Shown one piece after another: positions 18,508 through 28,613 of a stretch of DNA of 64,000 nucleotides. The notes under the pieces are model-generated. The model saw only the letters and a list, made by a program, of their open reading frames with translations. It was not told the DNA's origin and made no database searches. The position numbers and the translations under genes are program-made. How positions within the stretch are numbered: the stretch's first letter is position 1; each line of letters begins with the position of its first letter. This DNA is from Zygosaccharomyces rouxii (taxonomy: Eukaryota > Ascomycota > Saccharomycetes > Saccharomycetales > Saccharomycetaceae): the NCBI RefSeq assembly GCF_000026365.1, contig NC_012995.1, positions 1,490,289-1,554,288 on the forward strand, written 5' to 3'.

Positions 18508-18952
18508 TTAACACTATCGAAGTTTTACTATTTCGATTACGTCGTTCTAAAAGAATGAATGTAGTTGGAAATACAGAACGGAACCGACAGCTAGGGGATA
18601 GTTCGATTCAAATCACTTTGAATTCTTGTTGGTAGAAAAACACTAACTCTACACTACACGTTCAGTTGCCTCCTTAGTCTCCTGGAGTACACCTGCTCCT
18701 AGGGCAAAGAGTTGGTAGTGGCTAGCTAGCAAATAAAATATGTGGGAAATAGATGTAAAAGATTTCAACCACACTAGTACAAGAAAGTACTATTGTTGTA
18801 AATAAGATTTACGTCTTAAATAAGAGTGAAAAGTTCTTTTTAAACTCTTTAAATCTTGTGCTTGTCCTTTTTTTAACTCACAACGTTCCATATTGAAATA
18901 TTTTTACCCTTTAAGAAACAACGCTAAAAGAAGAACGAAATATAGAACAGAG
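18508..18952. other. Divergent promoter region between LRE1 and PBN1
   Basis: 445 bp with no gene. The sequence is open in the PBN1 frame from 18893, but without an ATG until 18953, so PBN1 is placed there. No further motif is supported. Confidence 0.4.
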
Positions 18953-20215
18953 ATGGGCGATAATACCAGCAGCAAGAGAAGTCGGCTATCAGTTGTCGTT
19001 GACGGATTAGATTATGTGGAGAGTAGCAGTCATGACAACGGTACGCATGTAGTGGTCGAAGGAAATTCGCACGTCGTGGCGATTCACAGGAGGTTTATTA
19101 TTGAGAGGAATAGCAACACCGATACGAAAAGTCGTATTACGTGGAAATGTGCATCATTGCCCTGGGAGAAGCTTCAGTTCTGGGAACCACGTATTGTGGA
19201 TGGATTTAGTTTATATTCTGAGGATAAGGCTCCAGAGAATGCTATTGTTACTCCCAAGTATTCGTTTTACCATTCTGCTCAATACGAAGGCCCTAGCGAT
19301 GTGGATGGGGTAGAGTTGGATTGGCAAAACTGTGATATTGATGTAAGATATGGCATACAAGAAACTGTTGTGGATCAGTGGTGTCCATTGCCTGAGGGAG
19401 AGCGAATCGTTTACGGTAAGGACGGTGATGACACAAGAAGGGCAGAGTTTGGTATCTTTAATTTGGAATTGGACGACGGTATAGATGTAGGACTCGAAGG
19501 AATCATCTGTAGATGGAATAGTACGGGAATTGAGAAATGTCAAAAAAGCTTGACTATGTTTAAGAAGGCTCACACGTTGTCTATGGAGAAAATTGATATC
19601 AGGTTAATTGAACCCGTTGGCATGCATCCCAATTTGGAAATTGATTTACAAGAAACCGTGCCCTATACTGATAAATGTGAAATTTTCATGTATGTGACAC
19701 TACCGAAGAACCTTTTCGTTGACAGGTTTGGTGGTCATATTACGGATTCAGTAAGTCCTCTTTTCGTATCTGGTTTAACAGATCTAGAAAAACCAAGTTA
19801 CCAGCTGCAAAATGCCAATGATGGCTGGGGTTCAGAAGCTCTTTACCGTTTGCGTAGTGGCACCCTGAATAGAATAGAATTTCATTCGAGATACTCCGGA
19901 CCGAGAGGCACGGCCGGAGAAGAAACGCCGAATGCCGAATGTGTAAAGTTTAAGCCTATCTTATTCGAAGCTTGCGATACAGAAATAAGCACTTTGCTTC
20001 AAAATCCGTTCTATAGCAAAGCACTGGGCTATGAAGCATATTTTACGAATGATACTATGTTCCATCATTTCCAAAGCTCGGAAATTGAAGTCAAGATCCC
20101 TACCGCTCATTGGAATGACTACGAAAAAACCCAATGGTTCACCGGTTTGTGCTTGTTGGGTTCCATTTTCTATTTGTTTTACAAGCTATTTTCCGGATCC
20201 AAACGGAGCCCTTAA
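18953..20215 (+). CDS. PBN1: GPI mannosyltransferase I accessory subunit PBN1 (PIG-X-like)
   Basis: A 420-residue ER membrane protein with a long lumenal portion, a single C-terminal membrane segment (about residues 395-413, WFTGLCLLGSIFYLFYKLF) and a short basic tail. Conserved blocks include SHVVAIHRRFIIER, RITWK, NPFYSKALGYEAYFTNDT and the VKIPTAHW region. Pbn1 (YCL052C, 416 residues) is essential, works with Gpi14 to add the first mannose of GPI anchors, and is needed to process protease B. It lacks an obvious cleaved signal peptide, as does the S. cerevisiae protein. Convergent with SPB1, 72 bp away. Confidence 0.88.
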   Translation: MGDNTSSKRSRLSVVVDGLDYVESSSHDNGTHVVVEGNSHVVAIHRRFIIERNSNTDTKSRITWKCASLPWEKLQFWEPRIVDGFSLYSEDKAPENAIVTPKYSFYHSAQYEGPSDVDGVELDWQNCDIDVRYGIQETVVDQWCPLPEGERIVYGKDGDDTRRAEFGIFNLELDDGIDVGLEGIICRWNSTGIEKCQKSLTMFKKAHTLSMEKIDIRLIEPVGMHPNLEIDLQETVPYTDKCEIFMYVTLPKNLFVDRFGGHITDSVSPLFVSGLTDLEKPSYQLQNANDGWGSEALYRLRSGTLNRIEFHSRYSGPRGTAGEETPNAECVKFKPILFEACDTEISTLLQNPFYSKALGYEAYFTNDTMFHHFQSSEIEVKIPTAHWNDYEKTQWFTGLCLLGSIFYLFYKLFSGSKRSP

Positions 20216-20287
20216 AGATTTTTTTAAAAAAAGTATAGAATATTCTATCCTACGTCTATACACACTTGATTTCTTTACTCAACAGTT

Positions 20288-22807
20288 TTATTTCTTCTTA
20301 TGGTGTTTCTTAGCAATACGCTTCAATGCCCTTTGCTCGTTCTTCATCACACCATCAACCATCTTATACTTACCTCTAACACCCTTTGGTCTACCAGAAA
20401 GACCTTTATTGCTACCTTTAGCGACAATTAATGTTGGCTTAGGTCTTTGCTTCTCCTTCTTGCCGACCTTTCTCATTAATCTAGAGATTTCTTCGGCCTT
20501 GTCCTTTTCAGATTTATCAGCTTCATCGACTATGAGACCGGCCTTCTTCTTAATCTTCTCTAATCTTTGTACTGATCTCATCTTCTTTCTTGCCTTGGCT
20601 TCTGCCACCTTCTTAATTGGTCTTGCATTTAGAGCCTTCATCTTCTCCTTTAGAGCCGCTGCTGCTTCTTTGGTAATCGGCCTATTAATCTTAGAGTGCT
20701 GCTTCTCATCTTCAAGAAACCACTCCGGTAAATTGTCTTGATCTCTAAAGGCATATCTGTTAAAACCTTCATCCACCAAGTCATGTTTCGTCTTGTGACC
20801 CAATGCCAACTGGTGGGCTAAAGTCATTGCTTCTACAGTAGCAATCTCTACGTCTTGTGCATGGCTCTTAGCCCTACTATTTTGACGCTCTGCATCTGAA
20901 TCGTAGTCCGAGTCATCATCACCTGAATTACTCTCACCAGCAACAATTTCGAAATCTGAATTGTCTGATTCTGATCCACTTTCTGCCGAGGAATCCATAT
21001 TTACATCTTCGTCTTGCACTGGTTCCTCACGCTTTTCACCGACGGGCGCAGGACCGGAAGTCGTCGGCGTCTGCGTCGTTACTGGTGTCTTGTCTGGCAA
21101 ATCAGCTTGTACATTATCAAAGATAGGGTCATTAAATAACATCTTAGCCTTATTACTCAATTTTTGATCTCCGGATTTTCCTTTCAATTTGCTAATCAAA
21201 TTGTTGATGGCTTCGTCATCATCTGAATCATCATCACTACTTTCATCATCATGTTCTTCTTGCAATTCTCCATCTGATTCGGGTTCGTTAACCTCGCCAC
21301 CTTCTTGGAAACCATCCCAATCATCCGTATCACCACCACGGGCCTGTTTGGCCTTAAACTTTGCATCCCTTTCGGATTTCCTTAGCTTGTATTGATTGTA
21401 CATTTCGTCCAATTCAGCTTCCAAGTCATCAGCTTCTTTAGCGTCCGATTTATCGTGAACTATAATCCCATCTTCCACATATATGTCATCATCTCTATTA
21501 TCAATCTGTCCTGTGGGGATCATTCTCTTCTTACCCTTTGCCAATTTATCCAAAATACCAGTTTTTTCTGCCGTCTTTAAATTAAAGAAAGATTCTCTAC
21601 CGATTTCAGCGGCTTCGATACCAAGATCCCCAGGAGTCAGCATGTTCATGTTCATCCTGTGAATTTCTTTCATCTTGGCTTCATTCCGCCTACGTCTTTC
21701 ACGTTTCTGCTCTAATCTTTGTTTCTCCTGTAGACTTTGTAATTCTTTATCAATTTGTTCTTCTTCATCTAAAGGCTGTACTTCAATCTTAGGTGCTTCT
21801 TCCTCTTTCTTATCTACTCCCAATAGCTCTCTAGCAGCCTTTCTCCATTTTAAGATCATCTTGAATTCTTTCTTACCAAGCACTTTCAGATCTTCAATAC
21901 ATGCTAAAAATTCACCAGTGGTCTGTTTCAACTTCTTCACGATCTTCCAATCGTGATTGTTTTCATCGTAGGTAAATTTGTTCATATAACCCAACAAATA
22001 AATAGGATCTTCATGCATGATAAATTCCGTTAATGGCATCTCATGATATAATAGATTATCACCATCTTCATAACCTTCTCTTTTCCTCGTATGTTTGTCC
22101 GGATTGAAAACTCTAGCTTCCATATTTTGTGGCTTATCAGGTAATTCTTCAAAGACTTCCTTTGGATCCAATAATCTTGGATCCAGCTTCTTTGGCGCCT
22201 TGAAACCCCTACAGACGACGAAAATTTCTGCAGATACATTTCTTGAAGCTGGTGGTTTTGTAGCCTCAACCTTTTCAAATAGTTGTTGGAAAACCCACAT
22301 CAGTTTGTTGTAATCCTTAGATCTGAAAATCTTGGTCACAAACGTACCGTTCACCACTAAATTCTCGACAGCTAGCTTTAAAGCTTGTAAAGTCAACTGA
22401 GATTGAGAGAATGCATCTTGCACCCATCCAAGACCCACGTTTGGAGCACCATCGTGCAGCACGGTATCAGCTTTCCATGTCTTCATGTAACCTCTTAACT
22501 TTGACCTACAATCCTCTGTAGTAATATCACTTTGGAATGTGATTACATTAGGCATTGGCCTCATGGGAACAATATCCACACCGAGGATCAAAGAATTAAC
22601 AGGACATAGTTTGGAAGCGACTTGACACCAAGAACCAGGAGCAGCACACAGATCAATAACCACTTTTGATTTTTCTAAGAAATGACCAAATTTTTCATTT
22701 ATTTGAATAACTTTGAAAGAAGAACGGGCACGATAACCTTTCTCCTTGGCCAAGTGGTAGTACTTATCCAAACGACCCTTACTATTCTTCTTGTCAGTCT
22801 TACCCAT
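20288..22807 (-). CDS. SPB1: rRNA 2'-O-methyltransferase SPB1
   Basis: An 839-residue nucleolar protein (S. cerevisiae YCL054W, 841 residues). Residues about 10-210 form an FtsJ/RrmJ methyltransferase domain with the SAM-binding DLCAAPGSWCQVA motif, the D in VLHDGAPNVG and a K in the FVTKIF segment, fitting the K-D-K-E tetrad. A middle Spb1 domain follows, then acidic stretches (DDESSDDDSDDDEA), and a highly basic C-terminal domain ending AKKHHKKK. Spb1 methylates 25S rRNA at the A-loop (Gm2922) during 60S maturation. Promoter motifs at 22886-22942 are those of the ribosome-biogenesis regulon. Confidence 0.96.
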   Translation of the reverse strand: MGKTDKKNSKGRLDKYYHLAKEKGYRARSSFKVIQINEKFGHFLEKSKVVIDLCAAPGSWCQVASKLCPVNSLILGVDIVPMRPMPNVITFQSDITTEDCRSKLRGYMKTWKADTVLHDGAPNVGLGWVQDAFSQSQLTLQALKLAVENLVVNGTFVTKIFRSKDYNKLMWVFQQLFEKVEATKPPASRNVSAEIFVVCRGFKAPKKLDPRLLDPKEVFEELPDKPQNMEARVFNPDKHTRKREGYEDGDNLLYHEMPLTEFIMHEDPIYLLGYMNKFTYDENNHDWKIVKKLKQTTGEFLACIEDLKVLGKKEFKMILKWRKAARELLGVDKKEEEAPKIEVQPLDEEEQIDKELQSLQEKQRLEQKRERRRRNEAKMKEIHRMNMNMLTPGDLGIEAAEIGRESFFNLKTAEKTGILDKLAKGKKRMIPTGQIDNRDDDIYVEDGIIVHDKSDAKEADDLEAELDEMYNQYKLRKSERDAKFKAKQARGGDTDDWDGFQEGGEVNEPESDGELQEEHDDESSDDDSDDDEAINNLISKLKGKSGDQKLSNKAKMLFNDPIFDNVQADLPDKTPVTTQTPTTSGPAPVGEKREEPVQDEDVNMDSSAESGSESDNSDFEIVAGESNSGDDDSDYDSDAERQNSRAKSHAQDVEIATVEAMTLAHQLALGHKTKHDLVDEGFNRYAFRDQDNLPEWFLEDEKQHSKINRPITKEAAAALKEKMKALNARPIKKVAEAKARKKMRSVQRLEKIKKKAGLIVDEADKSEKDKAEEISRLMRKVGKKEKQRPKPTLIVAKGSNKGLSGRPKGVRGKYKMVDGVMKNEQRALKRIAKKHHKKK

Positions 22808-22885
22808 GGTTCACAACGACAAGACACTCTGTTATAGTCGTTACGGAAGTGCAGACTAGTTTGTAGTATGTATTCTTTTTTGTAT

Positions 22886-22942
22886 GCGATGAGCTAAGCT
22901 CATCGCATCTCATCGCATCTCATCTCATCGCTGAAAAATTTT
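22886..22942 (-). promoter_or_regulatory. PAC palindrome, PAC repeats and RRPE of SPB1
   Basis: GCGATGAGCT-A-AGCTCATCGC (22886-22906) is a perfect inverted repeat of the PAC motif (GCGATGAG). Further CATCGCATCTCATC copies run to about 22930, and TGAAAAATTTT (22932-22942) is a perfect RRPE. The block lies 80-135 bp upstream of the SPB1 ATG, where Tod6/Dot6 (PAC) and Stb3 (RRPE) sites usually occur. Confidence 0.75.
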
Positions 22943-24192
22943 CTTGTAGGTCATGTGATAAATACTTATAGTAATAGAAATAATTACATGTTGAAATATT
23001 TGATATTCTCTGATATTCTCTGATTTTTCTTTTTGATAGATGCATTGGATATTATCAATCTAACAAGGATGAATCCATAGGTTTATATATGAATTCTGCA
23101 AGACTTATCTCCAACCCTACTCAGCGTTCCATTCCCCGTATATTTCCTTGAGCGCTAATGCTTCAACAGGTTTTACTTGATATTGAGGATTTTGGTGCAT
23201 ATCAGAGAACCAAAAGCTGAATGAGCTGGTTCCAGTTTCATATCTTAGGTACAGCTTAACCGGGTCTTTTCGATGAGGCCTCTTGCTCTTCGAAAAAGAT
23301 TGGACTTAGACTCACTCAGACAACCACGGTCAACTGAGGTTTTTCATGCTATAGTTACCGCCCAATAGACTGGCTACCAATTTGTTTAACGCGAACGCAT
23401 TCAATTATAGATTCCATCTGATATAATTCTTTACATGGCTTCGAGCACGCGAGACCGGCTTCACAGCATTGTAAATGTCAAATGAAGAAAATTACATGCA
23501 AAATTACACTCAAAATTCCAATGGGGCTATCGACGCCAATGATATGTTTGAATAATTATGAAGGAGAATTCACAAAAAGTAGTTGACTTCGAGCCGTTTC
23601 CTTACCTTCTAGCATGCTATCCTCCACGTCAGGATTTGTGAGTTTTTTCCGGTAATTGGCTGGTATATGGTCAATTGGCTAGAACGAAAAGTCCTCTGAT
23701 AAATGTTCCCACCAATCCCAACCTCTTTAGCAACAGACTCTACTCAGGTTCCATCACATCTATTTATCTTAAGCAGTGTACCATTGTCCTTCTGTGCTTT
23801 TGATAGCGCCGCGCATAGAACGGTTTTCTCATGCAATGTGTGAACAGCCGTGCGAAATCTAACCAGATGAGAACCAATTGTTAATTGCAATTACGAGCTA
23901 CTCTTCTGGAGGGAATATGACTATAAACTCACTGGGAACTTTCATAGAAGGCACCTTTTGGGTAGCATATTCGCATTTACTTTCCCATCAAGTATGGAAT
24001 GAGGGCGGCTGAGTAAGGTAAAACTCCTAATCGCGAAATTTCTGAGCTAGCTCAAGACGCTTTTAATTAAAATGCTAATCTATTAATGGTATTATATTAG
24101 CAACCTACAAAATCTATTCGTTTCTGAAAGTACAACGCAAACCTGCTGCATATTAAGCTTTTCGACAAAACAATCTTCAATTTATTAGGGGT
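22943..24192. other. 1.25-kb intergenic gap between SPB1 and KAR4
   Basis: No open frame of note and no tRNA, rRNA or LTR hallmark seen. A short tandem of TGATATTCTC lies near 23002-23021. The gap is long for this gene-dense region, but I see nothing else that can be supported. Confidence 0.4.
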
Positions 24193-25149
24193 TCAAACTT
24201 TTTGAACAGGGCTCTTTGGCCTCAAACTTTCTATCTGGTTATTCATTGGAATGCAATTACCAATCTTGGCTATTTCACTCTTGTACCTTTTTGGTGCAAA
24301 ATTGTCCAAAATTATATCAGGACTCATTATAACCCAGCCTGGTCTCAATCTAACAGGTTTTTCGATGCCTGTTCTGGCGGGAATAATATGCAGTCTTCTA
24401 GTTGAATTGGAAAAATTCTCTGCAACTCGATAGAGATGTGAAGGCACAGCGCCATCTCTTGTCTGTTGAGTTTCAATGTTCAAATCTGTATCCACGTTAC
24501 AATGTATTAAATGACCATCCGTCGATCTCCTTACTGTACCCGTAATACACATCCAACAATGCCATTGCATTTTTTCTATAAGCGAATGATCATCCTGATC
24601 TAATCCTGGATAAAATGGTGAATTTTTATCAATTGGGACAAATACCAATTCTTCGCTTCTTCTAAATTTCTTGGCCCAACCTTCGTTATTCATCAATCGA
24701 TTTAATTCATTGATTTTGTGGGCGCTTGCCCAAATGAATAAAAATCCAGGTTTAGAGACTAATCTGTCTAACGCCAATTGCGTTAAGAGAGGATAGATGA
24801 ATTGATTATCTGTTAAACAGCCAATCATAACAACATCGAAAGTTAATTTTTCATTTTGAATCCAGTGATTCAATGTTGGCACCATTTGATCAATATCAAC
24901 TTTACAACCAAACGGGGTTGTAATGTATTGGGCGATTTGACGATCTTTTAGTTCGAATAATTTTTGCAATTTGGGATATCCCTGTACGGAGTTTTCTATA
25001 TTGGTAACGTGCTTCTGTGGTAATGATCCGCTATGAATATAGTTATTGGAATAATCGTTGTTATGAAACTTATTTGTTGCCTTAAAACTAACATGCTTAT
25101 TCTTACGATCTGTAACATCGTTACCATGGGATAAGGATTCGTTAAACAT
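24193..25149 (-). CDS. KAR4: KAR4, METTL14-like mating and meiosis factor
   Basis: A 318-residue MT-A70-family protein (S. cerevisiae YCL055W, 335 residues). The conserved core includes the Rossmann-like VVMIGCLTDNQFIYPLL, GFLFIWA, the WHCWMCITGTVRRSTDGHLIHCNVD block and RPGWVIMSPDI. The catalytic DPPW of active METTL3-type enzymes is absent, as in METTL14/Kar4. Kar4 acts with Ste12 at karyogamy genes and in the mRNA m6A complex during meiosis. It is in tandem orientation with SPB1, the S. cerevisiae order. Confidence 0.92.
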   Translation of the reverse strand: MFNESLSHGNDVTDRKNKHVSFKATNKFHNNDYSNNYIHSGSLPQKHVTNIENSVQGYPKLQKLFELKDRQIAQYITTPFGCKVDIDQMVPTLNHWIQNEKLTFDVVMIGCLTDNQFIYPLLTQLALDRLVSKPGFLFIWASAHKINELNRLMNNEGWAKKFRRSEELVFVPIDKNSPFYPGLDQDDHSLIEKMQWHCWMCITGTVRRSTDGHLIHCNVDTDLNIETQQTRDGAVPSHLYRVAENFSNSTRRLHIIPARTGIEKPVRLRPGWVIMSPDIILDNFAPKRYKSEIAKIGNCIPMNNQIESLRPKSPVQKV

Positions 25150-25804
25150 AATGACAGTATCGTTTGATTTTTGTATACGATTTTAAATCACAAATTAGAA
25201 CAAGAAATCTCGTTTCCTATGGATTGTTATTCAAGGTATAAGGGTCTTTTTTATAGGGAGGCCTTGATTCCGCCCAAATTGTATTTGTCGCTGATGACGC
25301 TATAAAGTCAAAAGCCTGAAGGCGCGCCGTTAGAAAATGAAACTAGTACTAACAGTAAGTTTCAATCAAACTTCTATTGCTCCTCAATTGAGACAAATGC
25401 ACAACTCATTCCGTAACAAAAAGAAAAATATCTGAATAATAATAAGCCTAAAAACATATATACATCACTTACGTCTAGGCGGACAAGCTTCCCCCAAATA
25501 AGTAAAAATAATACAACTGTATCTTCTTCCCCTTCATTCTCCGAAAAAGAATGAATCTTAAAATCTACCGCTTCCCATATGTACTTAAGCATAATCTTTG
25601 CAAAAGAACGTTACCTCTATAATTTACAGCTTGCGGTTAACAACAAATATCAAAACATCAGACAATACCCCGGTTTGTATAACGACGAACATCGCTTCCC
25701 AAATAAAATAAAATAAAATAAAGTAAAAGATCACAACAAAAGAAGACTGCAATAGTATCACAAAGGAAATAAAAAAAAAAAAACCATCAAAAGTGCCACA
25801 GAAC
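25150..25804. other. Intergenic: KAR4 promoter and downstream of the 342-residue gene
   Basis: 655 bp, AT-rich, with AAATA repeats near 25703-25722. The short minus-strand frames in this stretch have no recognisable features. No gene is supported. Confidence 0.4.
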
Positions 25805-26833
25805 TCAGTTCGTGTAGCACCTTCCTTCTTCAAGCTCTTCGATGACATTTTCAATAAGTTCGTCATCATCATCCTCTTCCATCATTTCAACAGCACTATA
25901 TTTAGCCATGTCCCATCTCTGCCAAAAAGCACAGCAATCGGCATATTCTGATGAATCATAAACTTGCTCCAAATCTTCCTTTGCCTTCGTTAATCTCGAT
26001 TTTAAAGATTGCAACTTCACAGAATCTGGTAAATTCGATACAGTACGTGATTCACTGTGATCGGTTTCGTAGTCCGTCGTGTTCGTATCTTCATCATCTT
26101 TAACTTCGTCATAATTAGCATTGTTGCCGTCCTCCTGTAATGGTTCTTCATCCACATCGGAACCAATTTCTGAAGAAAATCCTCCATTAGCTGCTACTCT
26201 CAAGGCCTTATCACGCTGCGAATGGGTATATGAAGATGATAAAGCATCAACAGTAGTATGGTTCTTACGAGCTACACCTCCATACACTGCAGCTTCAGCA
26301 TTTGAAGTGGTATCACAGTACCTAGCCCAAACTTCATCAATCGATTGTACGATATAATCGAAACAGCGTTCCCTTGCCATTAAATCAACCTTAGGGGTTT
26401 GATTTCTTTTTGATGAAAATGAACTGGGGCGTGAAGACACACCCTTCTTTCGGCTCTCGTTAATCTCTTTCACATTTTCCCAATCGGTCCCAGATCCCAT
26501 GTCCGAATCCGAACAACGAGACACCGCTAGTAAAAGATCTTTATTTAATTTCTTTCTCACTTCACTAACTCTACTTTGTTCTACCGCATCTTCATTACCA
26601 CCACTGCTACAACTGGATGCAGGGACATAAGGTGTTGAGCCAGCAGTTGTAGCAGCTGCGGCAGCGGCCGCAGCAGCAGCAGTGGCCGCAGCAGTGGCAG
26701 CTGCGCTTCCACGTCCCTTTGTCAATCTCAAAGGGGCACCACCACCACCTAAGGCGAAAGACCTTCTCTTCACGGGTGAGCACAGTGACTCCAAACCTAA
26801 GTCAGAACGAGTACGTTTAGTGGAAACGGCCAT
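25805..26833 (-). CDS. Unplaced acidic protein with poly-alanine tract
   Basis: A 342-residue protein I do not recognise. The N-terminus is basic (residues 1-43, with SPVKRRSFALGG). An alanine-rich tract (about 44-67, GCN repeats) follows, then a Ser-rich region, a possibly folded segment around residues 150-185 (RCFDYIVQSIDEVWARYCD), an acidic stretch (about 225-260), and a C-terminal predicted helix with a conserved look (FWQRWDMAKYSAVEMMEEDD...EELEEGR). SP/TP-type sites and KRR could mean cell-cycle phosphorylation and nuclear location. In S. cerevisiae, KAR4 and PEX34 are adjacent with no gene of this kind between them. It is probably a real gene, because the frame is long, starts with ATG and has structured islands; function is unknown. 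Confidence 0.7.
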   Translation of the reverse strand: MAVSTKRTRSDLGLESLCSPVKRRSFALGGGGAPLRLTKGRGSAAATAAATAAAAAAAAAATTAGSTPYVPASSCSSGGNEDAVEQSRVSEVRKKLNKDLLLAVSRCSDSDMGSGTDWENVKEINESRKKGVSSRPSSFSSKRNQTPKVDLMARERCFDYIVQSIDEVWARYCDTTSNAEAAVYGGVARKNHTTVDALSSSYTHSQRDKALRVAANGGFSSEIGSDVDEEPLQEDGNNANYDEVKDDEDTNTTDYETDHSESRTVSNLPDSVKLQSLKSRLTKAKEDLEQVYDSSEYADCCAFWQRWDMAKYSAVEMMEEDDDDELIENVIEELEEGRCYTN

Positions 26834-27889
26834 TATCAGAACTATTACCTGTTACTATACTATTACCACTGAGTCTGAGATTAGAAAAAAGAAAAAAGGT
26901 TACCCCGCTAGATGCCTTGTACCCTAACTCCAGGCCTTCTTGTTTTACTTCGCACCCTAATACGTATGAAGTGACCCGACTGTCTGGGGAAAAGAAAAAA
27001 AAAAGTTGAGAAAAAAGTGGTGAGAAGAGATGAAAGAATCGGACACAGACGAGAAAAATTATATCTTCCAAAGCACCTTGGACGACGTTTCTGCGATGTG
27101 ATTGGTCAAAAAACCGAAAGGCGGCAGGGTAACACCACGAACGGTGCCCAACGGACACAAAATTGCCACCGGACAGGTGGCAAAAATGTGAAGTACTACG
27201 AGTTAATTTAACGTATACACAAAGAGAACAAGTTTTTGTAAAGGAGAAAATGGCACCATCAAAATCCTTAAAATTTGACGGTTCTAATGGTACTAGTCTT
27301 GAAAATAACAGCCCATTCTTTGTCTTGATTATGCCTCTTAATACACGTCCAGTACGACGTTCTCCCCCACAGTATTCTCCTTCTCGCCACCCTGGCATGA
27401 ATAAAGTTTTTCGGACAAGGGTCACAAATGTGAAAAAGTGCACCTAGGGATCCGGACAAACACACGTGACTAGCTCCTAGACACTGACCATGTGAATATC
27501 ACGTGTGCTTGATTAATAGGCGCCACCATAAAAATGGTTCCCTTGCTAATATCAACAAAGTCATAGTAGGACTAATTCATCTTCATGTAATCTTTGTTAC
27601 CTTTCCATAAGTTCCTTGCATCGACATCAAGTATTATTCTTCCCTAATTTGTTTTGTAAAAGTGTGAAGGAAAAAAAAATCAATTTCGCCTTTTTGACAT
27701 TATATACTTCACTAAATTGTTTGGAGGGGAAGAGAATCAACCGGCCGATTTAAAACACGGCTGAACTGTTTTCGGACGTAATCAGCAACGGGTTAATAGT
27801 ACCACAAATGAAACAGGATATACTTTGACTAGCCATCCCTCTTTTGCAAATTCCAGTTTATGTCATAGCAGGAGCGGTACTCAAGGGTA
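26834..27889. promoter_or_regulatory. 1.05-kb divergent upstream region with two E-boxes
   Basis: The region separates the 342-residue gene from PEX34. CACGTG occurs twice, at 27463-27468 and 27500-27505, candidates for Cbf1 or Pho4. A 208-codon minus-strand frame (26817-27443) overlaps the start of the 342-residue gene and has no recognisable protein character, so it is not annotated. Confidence 0.45.
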
Positions 27890-28552
27890 ATGGATTCACA
27901 GCAACTACAGGATACTAGACGGGTTGCGGCTGATATTACTACTACTTCTGCTAATACAACATCTACAAACGTCGCAAATGAATATCCAGATAAAATAGAT
28001 TCACCTGCACCGGGCTCGGAAGTACCATCTCCAGATCCTAATGGTCACATTCCCACTTTTGAAGATACTCTCATAGCAGGTTTGGAATCCATATGTGGGT
28101 TATTTGATAACGTTTACTTACTTAAAACCCTTGGTATAATAAGTGAAGATAACCTCTTATACAGACGTTTGAATAAGGGAGAATGGGGCTCAAAACTGTG
28201 GTTCGTAACACTTCTATTAAGCGCCAGGAAGTCATTCAGTCGATTGTTAAAGATTATGAAGGCCAAGAGTAAGCTAAAGGAGGAGATGAAAGAATTGAGA
28301 ACTGAAGGGGACGAAGATTTAGTAAAACAAGTCTTAAGGAATAAGTTTACAGATGCTCTCAAAAAATGTAGTATTATAATTAAGGACGTCGTTCTTGAAC
28401 TTCTGCAGACATTGGCATATTTGGCAATAGTGGTCATTGAAGTCTTTAAGATAAACGTTAGTCAAAAAGTGATAAAAATCTTGGAACCACTTTCACATTT
28501 CATTGCTGTCATTAGAATTTTTACAACTGGTTATACCACTCTGACTGTGTAA
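27890..28552 (+). CDS. PEX34: Peroxisomal membrane protein PEX34
   Basis: A 220-residue protein with a disordered N-terminus (1-60) and a Pex11-like body: GLESICGLFDNVYLLKTLGI (about 65-84), a membrane-associated helix (KLWFVTLLLSARKS), a Lys/Glu-rich amphipathic helix (122-160) and a C-terminal hydrophobic stretch. S. cerevisiae Pex34 (YCL056C, 144 residues) acts with Pex11, Pex25 and Pex27 in peroxisome abundance. This version is longer mainly at its N-terminus. Position beside PRD1 and strand match S. cerevisiae. Confidence 0.8.
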   Translation: MDSQQLQDTRRVAADITTTSANTTSTNVANEYPDKIDSPAPGSEVPSPDPNGHIPTFEDTLIAGLESICGLFDNVYLLKTLGIISEDNLLYRRLNKGEWGSKLWFVTLLLSARKSFSRLLKIMKAKSKLKEEMKELRTEGDEDLVKQVLRNKFTDALKKCSIIIKDVVLELLQTLAYLAIVVIEVFKINVSQKVIKILEPLSHFIAVIRIFTTGYTTLTV

Positions 28553-28613
28553 TACATATGTACATCCAAAAGTATATCTACCCCGATACTACGATGATGT
28601 GGTTGTGTTAAAT

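Noticed and set aside
20031..20741. 236-codon plus-strand frame over the PBN1/SPB1 ends
   Set aside because: Antisense or shifted frame of two well-identified genes; its hydrophobic composition is explained as complement of lysine-rich SPB1 coding sequence.
26817..27443. 208-codon open frame on the minus strand
   Set aside because: Overlaps the start and promoter of the 342-residue gene, has an aromatic-rich composition without domains, and lies in an A/T-tract region typical of promoters.
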